Shown: positions 12,358 through 21,890 of the stretch, piece by piece | Position numbering within the stretch: position 1 is the first letter of the stretch | Layout: every line of letters begins with the position of its first letter | NCBI GenBank assembly: GCA_003993805.1 | Contig: RSEF01000005.1 | Span: forward strand, 43,009,401 to 43,073,400 | Length of the DNA stretch: 64,000 nt | Reading direction: 5' to 3' | Origin: Himantopus leucocephalus | Taxonomy: Eukaryota; Chordata; Aves; Charadriiformes; Recurvirostridae | The notes under the pieces: generated by a model | What the model was told of the DNA's origin: nothing | Databases searched by the model: none | Seen by the model: only the letters and a program-made list of their open reading frames with translations | Position numbers and translations under genes: made by a program

Positions 12358-12385
12358 TGTGTGTGTGTGTGTGCGTGCGCACACG
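12358..12385. repeat. (GT)n/(GC) alternating tract
   Basis: 28 bases of unbroken purine-pyrimidine alternation: a GT dinucleotide run, then GCGTGCGCACACG, which contains the self-complementary GTGCGCAC. Such tracts can adopt left-handed Z-DNA and are usually length-polymorphic. Confidence 0.9.
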
Positions 12386-12702
12386 GGCAGCTGGCTTATT
12401 CGGTGCTTAAGTATTCATTGGCAACTGCTGTCATTGTTCCTCATTTTATTAGGTTTGCCAAGTAGTTCCACTTTTACTAAGGGCAGCAAGGTTTATGGCA
12501 GAGATATTTCTTACAGTGTCAGAGATAAAATATCAGGCTAATAACAGACTCTCTGGTAGTGTAAATCGCAAAGGGGAAGCAATCTTGTTTTGAAGAAGTC
12601 CTGCTTGGGAAGGTTAAGTCTTCTGTTGGAGAAGCAGCCTGTGGAAGTTGGTATAATTCATGCTTTCTAGAAAGATAAATGATTTCTCTTAAGTGATGGG
12701 GG

Positions 12703-12954
12703 TAGAGAGGGGAAGAGATCTAATTTCAGTTACTATTTTCCTGGCTAGATAATAACTCAGACTCTCTCATCCTAAGAGGAACTAAGTACTCAGGACTTCT
12801 CTGGTGTCAGAAAGAGTTTGNTTAGAGAGGGGAAGAGATCTAATTTCAGTTACTATTTTCCTTGCTAGATAATAACTCAGACTCTCTCATATCTAGGGCC
12901 TCATCCTAAGAGGAACTAAGTACTCAGGACTTCTCTGGTGTCAGAAAGAGTTTG
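12703..12954. repeat. direct duplication around a single N
   Basis: The 118 bases at 12703-12820 recur at 12823-12954 as 132 bases, with one substitution and a 14-base insertion (ATCTAGGGCCTCAT). A single N at 12821 separates the copies. This is the pattern of a forced contig join, or of a local tandem duplication that the assembler could not resolve. Confidence 0.85.
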
Positions 12955-15015
12955 AGTTTGAGATGTTTGGTCTCCTACTGAATGAAACCCCTGCAAACAA
13001 ATGCTTTCCAAACAGGCTTTCTCTTGTGCAAGCAGGAGGTAGGGAAGGGAAACAAAGACAAGATTGTTCTCCCCAGTCCACTTGCTTTCCCTTTTTGTTA
13101 TCTCTAAAAAGTTTTTTATGCAAGATGAAGAAAATCTCCTCCCTTTGGCCTCATGCAGAACTGGACCTCCCAAAGTTAAGTGACAGGGGGAAAGGGTTCG
13201 TAATATATTTGTTTTCTGGGGGAAAGGAATTGATTCTATCTACCCTAAAGTTATGCATGTCTGCCAATATTAGAGCCCGGCTGCAAAACAAGATCTCTTT
13301 CGAGGAGTGGAGGTCTAGGTTCATTTCTGTTAGGACACCTGAGTGTCATACCCTACACCTTGTCTCAGTTGTTCCAAAGTCTTTTAACTTGATTATTCTG
13401 AAGACTTCCCTAGGATAATACATACGTCTACAGGATAACATATAAATACATAGCATACAGTATCTAGCATGTACTTTGTGTGTATGCATATTCTGGGGCA
13501 CTTGGAGGAGCTGCTGTCAGTCATACAGCTGTGAGGATCAGATTAATGTGGAACCTGAAATTTGGTCTTGCATGAAAAGCAGGGCCTGAACAGAAAAAAC
13601 TAAAGGGCAAAATATCTTATAGCAGCACAGAAGTAATTACAAGCTGATGGGCTGAGCACCTTCATTTGGAAGCACTGTCAAGTTTGAGAGGGAGAAGGTG
13701 GTAAAATCCATTGCAGAAGGCAGTCTGAAGAGCAGTCTGCCTCATCTTGGCAGGAGCACAGGCCCCGAGTTTTTAGAACATTAAAACAATGATGAAATTA
13801 GGCCACAGATTCTACTAATTCGGCCCTGATCAGCTTCCCCACTTCTAGTAACAATTAAATGCTTATCTCTTCATTTCACATGCGTTAAATTAATCAGCCA
13901 TGAGCTAAAAATAATACAGTGCTTAGGCTGAGACCCACCGCATTTTCCTTGTAGCTTGGACCTCTGCTCGTTCAGTACATGTGCAGAGGACTGAGAATAT
14001 CTGTAGCAAAAGCCAGTATAGTATTTCTTACAAGAAATATAACACTCTAGCACTCAGTTGTGCCACTTCAGTGAGAGGTCACTGGAGGAGGGGGGATGTT
14101 GTGGTACAATATTGAACTACGGAAATTGTGATGATGTATGTTTCAGCAGTGCTTACGTATTAAGCTAGGTACTATCCATCTGCTCAGTAAGAGACAATCC
14201 TTGAACTAAAAACTGTAAAGCCACAGAGCGAATAGGGGTTGGAAGAGGAGAAAGGCAGGTCATTAAGAGACACAGAAAAGAGGGTACAACTTTTCTGTCC
14301 CAGCATGTATCCCAGCCACTTGATGAGCTTGTGTCTCAGGACCACTGAAAAAACATCTGCCGAAGTCAAACAGATTTGACAGTAAATGTGTTTCAGGACT
14401 AAGTTTTTCTAAGGCATAGCCATGTGTTCTGGTGGAGGCAATCATACCTGACTTCGTAATCTGAGTCATCCAGATGTGAGGATTTTCTTCCGTGTTTTAG
14501 GATGGTACCAAATAGGACTTGACACTTGATGCTCAGGAGTTGCATTTGGCTTTTTAGTGTAGCACTGCACCTGAATTAAGGTGACCACACTGTTTCTTGG
14601 CCAGAACTGGCTCACATCTAGCCAGCTCAGAGCACGGACAGGGCCACCTTACAGGTGCCTGTTGGTGACCAGGTAGATGTGTCCTCAGTTTCTAGTGGCT
14701 TTGTCCCTACTTGTGAGGCCGCACACACAGTTTGAGAGACAGCTAAGATGTCTTTTGGGTGTAGATGTTAGATCCGGACTTTCCAGAATTATCATAGTAC
14801 CAGATCTGTCACTTTTACTTTTTATATAGCTTTGGGCGTGTCTCACAACCACCCCCTTGGTTTTTTTGCTTTTTTTTTGCCAGTAAGGTGGAACTAATAC
14901 ATGCACTCTGGGATGCTCTGAGGATTACTTTGCTTCCAAAGAACCTCTATGCACAGCTATGAAGATCTGTACATAAAAAGAATAGTTAGTACATTGTTTT
15001 CTTGGTGAAGCATCT
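12955..15015. other. noncoding stretch with motif-dense block
   Basis: The part at 13590-13920 is rich in homeodomain and MADS-type motifs: TAATTA at 13634-13639, TTAAATTAATC at about 13885, and CTAAAAATAA at 13905-13914, a perfect match to the MEF2 consensus YTAWWWWTAR. The 151-codon open frame at 12963-13418 overlaps minus-strand frames and is unrecognised. Confidence 0.4.
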
Positions 15016-15051
15016 TGGTACTTCAAAACACCAAGGTGTTTTGAAGCACCA
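15016..15051. repeat. 36-bp near-perfect inverted repeat
   Basis: Two 17-base arms (TGGTACTTCAAAACACC and GGTGTTTTGAAGCACCA) pair at 16 of 17 positions around a 2-base spacer AA. The symmetry stops at both ends. With almost no loop it would extrude as a cruciform or fold as a tight hairpin. A typical miRNA precursor would have a larger loop. Confidence 0.9.
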
Positions 15052-17245
15052 TGTTAGTTTTAAATTACAGTATTTGTTATCATTCCTTGTCATCCTTTTC
15101 CTAAAGAAGAGCCAGCACTAGAAATTTAGGAGGTGAAGTGTTGCAATTAAGAGGTATCAAAATATTGTTGTGACATCCAAGCCTGGAAGGTGCAGGTCAG
15201 ATCACAGAGCCTCTGCAGAGATAAGTGTGGGACTCAAAAGCAGAGATGAAAGAGGCCGTGCCCAAAAAGGCTCACCATTTTATTTACTGTGTCTTTACAC
15301 TGCACACAGTCTTCTGCCACATGTCTGAGTCAGGCTTGGATTTTCTTACCCCAGGACACAGCCTCTTCCTAATGTTAGTGTAGGCTATCTCATTTGAAAT
15401 GGTTTTGGAAAAGTCTTCAGTGTACATACAGTCGTATATATCTCAGGAACCAACCTACCATAACTTTGGATGCTATAAAATTAATGACGAAGATAAAACT
15501 ATGTGCAGCAAGTAAGTATTGAAATGTACTATGTAGGAGTGTGGGTCAGGGAAGCTTACCCAGCTTTGTCTGCCTCTGTGATATTATCCTTTCAATTTTA
15601 GGTACCTTACAACTACTGTAAAGGAGTAGTTTTGTGTAGTGCTTTTTCCTCCTGATCTGAAAGAACACTAAACTACTACCTCCAACAGTATGTTGCTGTT
15701 TGTGCTCCCAGGGAAGCAGTCTGCTGTGATTTACATCTGTGAAATACAGAGTAAAGCTGATGGAGCTGCTGTTTAAATGAGAGGAAACTTGGCCTCTGCT
15801 TTTTCCAGGGGAGAAAAAAGTGACAGCAGTGCTGTTTTCCATGTGAAACATATATAGGTCTGTTGGAAGCGCCTGCTGAAGAGCTGATTTGTATGCATTG
15901 GACTAAGTTGCATTTGAGGATAAGAGAAATTCCAAATGATCAATGCAGGGTAGAGTAAATCAGTGTTGGAGGGTGTCAGTTAAGGTTTGGCACAAACCCC
16001 CATGTGTTAACAGTACCCTGGCTGCCACCATCGGGCAGGAACAAGGACTTTACTGATGTGTAGTGGTGACGGATGGCCCCAGGGAGTACATGTAGCATAA
16101 GTAGTAATGTGATATAGAGTGCACATTACAAGCAATTACAATTTGAATAAGTTATCAATGGAAGGAGGTAGAGGACTGGAAAGCAGCGTTATTAACCCCC
16201 TGAAGTTATGTTCACAGCATTTTGAAAAAGTTTATGTATTGCTATGAATTACAATCATGGTGACAAAAGCCAGTGCCCAGAGAGTTTGCGATCGCAGCCT
16301 CTTGAGCAGGCAGTGCTTTACCAGAACAATTCAGATCAACAATCCATATATACTTAAAACAAAAGCAATGAGGAAGATGAAGCGTAAAACTCTGGACAAA
16401 GAAAAACCTTGTGATAAATCCCACCTCAGGTTTTCTTATTGTGTTCTTTGGCTTTGCTGTCTCAGGAAACAAACATTTCTGGTGCTCTCTATCCCATCTT
16501 GTGCTGTGATACGGTCATTTAATTCCAGCTGAACTGAATGCACAGGGGTAAAAAGCTGGGGGAAAAGCTTAGTGACAAAATATTGGTCCAAATCAGTGTT
16601 ACATCTTCAGGAGTAGCAACGGGGAAGGCACTAACCAGTAAGTAAAACATTAATGATGGCTTTGCACCACCTTTGTGCCTACAGGTTTTGGAACACCTTG
16701 GGCAAGGAAGGGTGCAAGACTGCCTTGTGTAACTTCGATCTATGACCTCACACCTGCGCACTTTGGGTGGTCTGATGATTGCGGTTCAACCCAGGAGCTG
16801 TGTCCTCTCTTCTCACCTGTGCCTTCATTGGTGTATTGCTTGCTACAGCTTGCGAAAGGGCAGCAGAGCGACACGTGCATTATTTACATCCCCCAGGGTG
16901 CTCACTTTCCCCTGTTCTCTCTTTTTGTCATAGGAAGTCCATAGCGGGTCTAAAGTAGAGATGATCAAAATATTCTGCAAAATATATTTTTGACAAATTT
17001 CACTTTCTCTCAAGGGTAGGGGAGTGAACCTGAAAAAAAATCTATTAGCAGTCTAAATTTAAATACGTAATTTGGTTTTTCTAGTAGCTGCCTGCAAAGA
17101 CACCTGATATATTTCAGTGATCAAAACATTTCTTTGAAGTTTTGACATTTTTCAAAATTTCAAACAATAAAATAAAGCCAGGAAAATCACTGTGTTTATG
17201 ACAGGATCTGCTCTAAAACAGATGGCAAAATCTGTCCTGGTGATT
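15052..17245. other. noncoding stretch, nothing recognised
   Basis: No repeat or exon recognised. Overlapping short open frames on both strands at 16242-16944 are unrecognised. AT-rich from about 16960 up to the CR1 fragment. Confidence 0.55.
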
Positions 17246-17302
17246 TCATAGAATCATAGAATAGCTCAGGTTGGAAGGGACCTTGGAAGATGATCTGATC
17301 TT
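17246..17302 (-). mobile_element. CR1 LINE, extreme 3' end fragment
   Basis: It starts with TCATAGAATCATAGAAT and continues GCTCAGGTTGGAAGGGACCT, then is lost after about 57 bases. This is the terminal part of a CR1 3' end on the minus strand, either extremely 5'-truncated at insertion or cut by a later deletion. Confidence 0.9.
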
Positions 17303-18129
17303 TGTTAGGCTTTTTCCTTCCCCAAGTTTACTCAGAACAAGTGCCCGGCAACTAATGCCCTGCTAAATGTACCATGAATGGCAGTTAAATATTTCAAAGG
17401 AGGGCCTTTTTACTTATAATAATGAAAAATCCAGCGTTCTTTTCTAGAAGTCTTGGAGTTTTCACCCCAGAGTCTTAATTAATTTCCAGCTCAGGTGATT
17501 CAATTGCCGTTCTGCATTTCCCCTACTGTTTCAATTGATTACAATTCAGTCTGTACACCTGTCTTAAATATTCTGCACTGTGCATTTAAGCAGCCTCTAC
17601 GCTGTAACAGAAGTGGCTGTGTGTCAGTGATGGGAACAGTGATTTAACAGTTTGTAAATAAGATGCTTGGAGATCCCTGGCATGAAAGTTGATAGGTAAA
17701 CACAGTGCTGTGTAATTATTGTTTCGTAGCAAAAACCTTATTAAGTTTATCTAAGTTTAGACTTAGATAATCTCAAGATTTTTTTGTCTCTGCCAGTTTC
17801 CTGAATCTCTGATTCTCTCTTTGGCATCCTAAGCTGTTATATTTGCACACAGTGTGGCCGAGAACCTTTAATAATATGTTATTTAATTTGCAAAAATTTG
17901 TAAATTAGTATATTTACATTTATTTGGAGTGCAGTTTCTTTTTCTTGCTGTCTAAAGGGAGACGCTAAGGAAGTAACTCCTTTGTCTTCCCTTTTTTCTT
18001 TCACAATCAAATCCCAGGATTCACTGCACAAAGTGTGCCTGGGGGAGAAACTGAGGCCTGTTTTCGTACCAACATAGGAAGATTTTTCTATGGGTTATTA
18101 CCTGTTGAATAATAATTTCTATCTTGGCA
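17303..18129. other. noncoding stretch with motif-dense block
   Basis: Positions 17430-17660 hold TTAATTAA (17475-17482), an E-box CAGGTG (17492-17497) and the palindrome-like CAATTGATTACAATT (17532-17546). The look is that of a conserved noncoding element, though conservation cannot be seen here. Confidence 0.35.
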
Positions 18130-18215
18130 TGGACAGGCTGTGTCTGAATTTACCCTTCTGTAAAAGAGATATGGCAATAGCTGCCTTATGGGGATATTTA
18201 TATTTGTTATTGTTT
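18130..18215 (+). repeat. MIR-like SINE fragment
   Basis: TGTGTCTGAATTTACCCTTC, then TGTAAAAGAGATATGGCAAT and AGCTGCCTTATGGGGAT follow the MIR order CTGTGCCTCAGTTTCCTC, ATCTGTAAAATGGGGATAAT, AGTACCTACCTCATAGGG. Only the middle of the element is recognisable. Confidence 0.45.
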
Positions 18216-20915
18216 ATTGTTTCCACAACACTGCAGGTGTGTAATCTGCTTTTCTTGCAATTAGAAAACAAAATCAGTGACTTGAAGAGTTGTCATTGAT
18301 CTGACATACAGACAAATCTGTGAATATGACTTACAGGAAAGATACTTTATTCGTTTTCATTGAGATTAAGCAGTACGGGGGGTGTGTGTTTGTGTCTGTG
18401 TAAAACTTCATTTTTACCCTTTATAAAGAAATTGGCATGGATTTGTGAGGGGTAGGCTCAGACACTGCCCCCCATGCTGTATGGAACCAGAGCTGCTGAC
18501 GCGGTGACCATACAGCTCTTACAGCTCTTCTCTGCAGCCCTGCGCTCAGAGGCCCCGGCTGCCACCCCTAGAGACACCACTGCTGCGGGACATCATTTGC
18601 AAGTACAGTATCGTTTGCATGGCCATACATTTGTGACATTAAGTTAGAAAACACTGAGTAACACATTTTTTCCTGAAAATAGTTTGTAAGGCCTCTGAGA
18701 TTCTCGACCACAGGCACTACAGCGAGGAGGAAGGCTGTTCTCCTGGCGGACTTGGTCTGGTGGAGTCACTTCCTGAAGAAGCTGGCTTAGATGCTGCAGC
18801 ACAAGAGGAGGCATTGCAACTAAGCCAGCTGCGTGTGCGGTCAACATGCAGAGGACAAAACAGCAGCCGATGCATTAACCGAGAACAAGTTCATTCAGAT
18901 TAAAAAAAAAACGTTAATGATCACTTTTGAAACACTGAGAGCCTATGAGGGACCACCTGCCTGGAATGAGCATTTACCATATGGTGCCTTTGGAAGCTAA
19001 TATTGATTCTCATTATTTTAAACGATTACAAACATTGCAGGTGTTTTGTAATAATCTCTATTGTCTAATTAGAACACTCTCAAAACTAGCTCATTCTGCT
19101 TGCTAACGAATATTGATTTGAACAGCTGAGTTTGCCTTGTATGAGTGATGGGAGTGTGCTAGCTGACACTTCATACTCACTTTCACTGACTGATTAATCC
19201 AGGAAGAAGAGGCTAGAGCTGAGTGAGTAGATGTCCTGATTCACCCAGAGGTCTAATCACTCTTGCCAGGAGGACCTACAGCTTGCACCAGAATTTTCCA
19301 GTTAAGGAAAGCGTTGATATACTTATGAAATTTTATTTTTTGTCTCATGGAGATTGAAAAAAAGACGGAAGAAAATACTGGAGGTCATTGCAGAAAAGTT
19401 AAGCCACACAGAAATATTTATATAGGAATGGGATACTTGAGTTGGCACATTTATGTCATTCCTGACACAGAGTCATTATTTCTGTGATTGCTGATACACA
19501 GTCATTTCTTGGAAAGTACTGGAGAAACCTCATGAGCAAATAGCCCTGGTGAAGACCACTAACAGAGGTAATGAAAGGGCTTTTCTTCCCTTCTCTTTTG
19601 TAGTTGATCCACTTCTCACAACGTGGGTACAAATGATCAACATAGACTAAAAGAAAGGCTTAAAGTCTACTGGAGAAACTGGAAATATTTTTTGGGGGGT
19701 GGGAATTTAAGTGGGTAAATGTGAGAGATGTTGGAGTAACCTGAAGAGACTCCTTTATCTATTTTCCCTTGTGTAAGTTTGCTGTCTGTTAATGTGGGCA
19801 GTTTCCTTCCATGAATAACATAATACCTGAATTTCCAGCAGGGAGAGAATGCATATACTGTGAGCTCTTTGACTTTTTGGCCTCCCTAGTTCATAAGGAG
19901 TTAGAAACACAGCATTCTCACATCTTAAAAAGATTTCTGATAAAGGTGGATGTAGATGACTGTTAGTGTTTGTGGGCTTCTGGAAGTTCAGCGTGAAAAT
20001 TCAAACCTTAAGTGTCAGGGATGAGTAAATATGGAGGCATCTAAAAGATAAGAGGGTAGTGACATAATTTGGTTATGACCTTTCTTTCTCTATAGGTTTA
20101 TGTATTTCACTGATTATTATAGTATCAGAAAGCAGTGTTGGCTGTTAAGTTGTTGCTTTTTGAGGTCTTGGAGTGTAACAGACACAATTCTCCCCCTCAT
20201 CTGCTGTGAGATGCGCATTTCCACAACATGATAGAAACATGCACCAAAAAATGATTGATGTTCATATTTTCAGAGCTGCCAAGTGTTGTTCTTATGCCTG
20301 CTATGATACATGCATTTTTGATAGGTCTTTCACGGTTTCCTCTGTGTCAGAGAAGACATCAAGAGGAAAAATGAGTAAGGTACTGCTCCATAAATTAGCA
20401 TGTTGCCTAGGGTTTGGGGTACTGTCCAGTCTCATCTATACTGCTTTTCTCATCTGATATTGATAACCATTTCTGAGTCCCTGGTAAACATCATTGTATT
20501 TATGGAGGGGTGTGTATTCCATAGCGAAAAACCTAAATGCAAGGCTGCCTATATCAGGTGAAACAGAATACGGAAGACAATCTTGTCCTCTGATAAAAAC
20601 TGACCAGTTTTACTTTGCCAGTTTGCTTCTCGGGTAAGGAAAGCCTAAGGAGTTGCCTGTTTACCAGGACACCTAGTGTCTCTAGCTGTTAGACAGAAGA
20701 GTGCACTGAGAGCCAAGAATCTGTTTGCTGTCCAGGGCTGACTTGCCAAAAGTAAGTAAAAAAGGTGAGGACGTGGCACCGAATTGTTGATGTCTCCCAT
20801 GTTTTATACAGTTCAATAGTAACTGAAGTAACTGCAGTGAAAGAGGCATGTGAATGTCAAAGATGTGGGTTTAAGTCTAATAGTGCTACCTGATAAGGAA
20901 GAAAAGGAAATGATG
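18216..20915. other. noncoding stretch with motif-dense block
   Basis: The most regulatory-looking part is 18880-19140, with CATATG (18978-18983), CAGGTG (19038-19043), TAATTA (19066-19071) and several ATTGATT-like sites in unique AT-rich sequence. The 18480-18600 patch is locally GC-rich but has too few CpGs to be an island. Confidence 0.4.
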
Positions 20916-20961
20916 GTAAGTATGTAAGTAAGTATGGTAAGCTCTTAAGTATGGTGTAAGT
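20916..20961. repeat. cluster of GTAAGT hexamers
   Basis: GTAAGT occurs at 20916, 20924, 20928 and 20956, with GTAAGC at 20937. The array looks like a degenerate TAAG/TATG microsatellite. Each copy is a near-optimal U1 5' splice-site core on the plus strand. Confidence 0.85.
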
Positions 20962-21613
20962 GCTTGTTTTTAATTGTGTTTTTAGTGGTTTTCATTAATG
21001 GCAGTTGGTTAGAGGGAGTTTGAAGGACCTGAATAATTAGGAAGATTTTGCCTCCGTCCTAGAGAGCAGAAGAACCTGCCTAAGCTCCAAAAAGGTTAAA
21101 ACTCAATTTGATAAACTTACCTTTCTGGACAGCCTTATTCCCTAGATGTGTGATGTTGGCACACCTAACAGACCAGATGCTGCAGGACATAGCTAACATG
21201 TTATGGTGCCATTCATCTCCAGGCATTTGTTTCATTCTAGACTAGCTCAATAGGAAATAGAGGGTGGTTCTCTCTAATGGATGTTTGCTGATATCCTTTA
21301 GGTTAGTGATCAGCTTGCAGGATTTCAGTTCTTATTTTTGGGCTGCAAATGGATTACTGTTTTTCAGGCTGCTTGGCAAACCCAGCAGAAGGACCAAGAT
21401 CAGCCTGAGAAAACATGGAACTGTTCATGTTTTCCTGAAAGTAAATCACTTCTTCTCCTATTGTTTTAAAGACTTTTGGGAGGATTGAGTGTGTATGAAA
21501 CTTGCTGTGTTGCTACTATAGCACTTAATTTACTGCCTTGGCTAAATCTGTGCATATTTTTAAATTTTAAGTTTATAGTTGCATCCTGTTTGCTAGCAAA
21601 AGAATGAATTCAT
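20962..21613. other. noncoding stretch, nothing recognised
   Basis: Short open frame at 21264-21488 unrecognised. It ends at a 14-base palindrome GAATGAATTCATTC (21602-21615) that merges into the CR1 terminal octamers. Confidence 0.55.
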
Positions 21614-21890
21614 TCATAGAATCATAGAATTGTTAAGGTTGGAAGGGACCTTTCAGATCATCAAGTCCAACCATTAACCTAACCTGACAAAACCACTTCT
21701 AAACCTTATCCCCAAGTACCACGTCTATCCTTTTTTTAAACACCTCCAGGGATGGCGAATCCACCACCTCCCTGGGCAGCCTATTCCAATGTTGGATAAC
21801 CCTTTCAGTGAAGAATTTTTTCCTAATATCCAACCGAAACCTCGCCTGGCTTAACTTGAACCCGTTTCCTCTCGTCCTATCACTTGTCAC
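21614..21890 (-). mobile_element. CR1 LINE 3' end with RT tail
   Basis: The plus strand begins TCATAGAATCATAGAAT, then GGTTGGAAGGGACCTTTCAG, CACCTCCAGGGATGG, CCACCTCCCTGGGCAGCC, CCTAATATCCAACC and CCGTTTCCTCTCGTCCTATC. This is a CR1 subfamily distinct from the one at 1978-2278. It is about 277 bases, 5'-truncated, with the coding tail still open, which suggests a relatively young insertion. Confidence 0.95.
21702..21890 (-). pseudogene. CR1 ORF2 C-terminal remnant (reverse transcriptase tail)
   Basis: A frame of 62-63 codons runs without interruption to its natural stop. It carries the familiar end of the CR1 ORF2 protein: [31 protein letters not shown], then [10 protein letters not shown]. 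In a full element this lies downstream of the reverse-transcriptase catalytic motifs, all of which are missing here, so no enzyme could be made. The apparent GTG start is simply where the truncated copy begins; it is not a real initiation codon. The lack of stops points to limited age, not to selection. Confidence 0.9.

Noticed and set aside
12963..13418. 151-codon plus-strand open frame
   Set aside because: Overlaps minus-strand frames, no known motif, length within chance.
18480..18600. GC-rich patch that might be a CpG island or promoter
   Set aside because: Only a few CpGs, too short, and no initiator, TATA or exon context.
20866..20880. GGGTTTAAGTCTAAT, resembling a tRNA B-box
   Set aside because: No A-box at the right distance and no cloverleaf; not a tRNA gene or clear SINE head.
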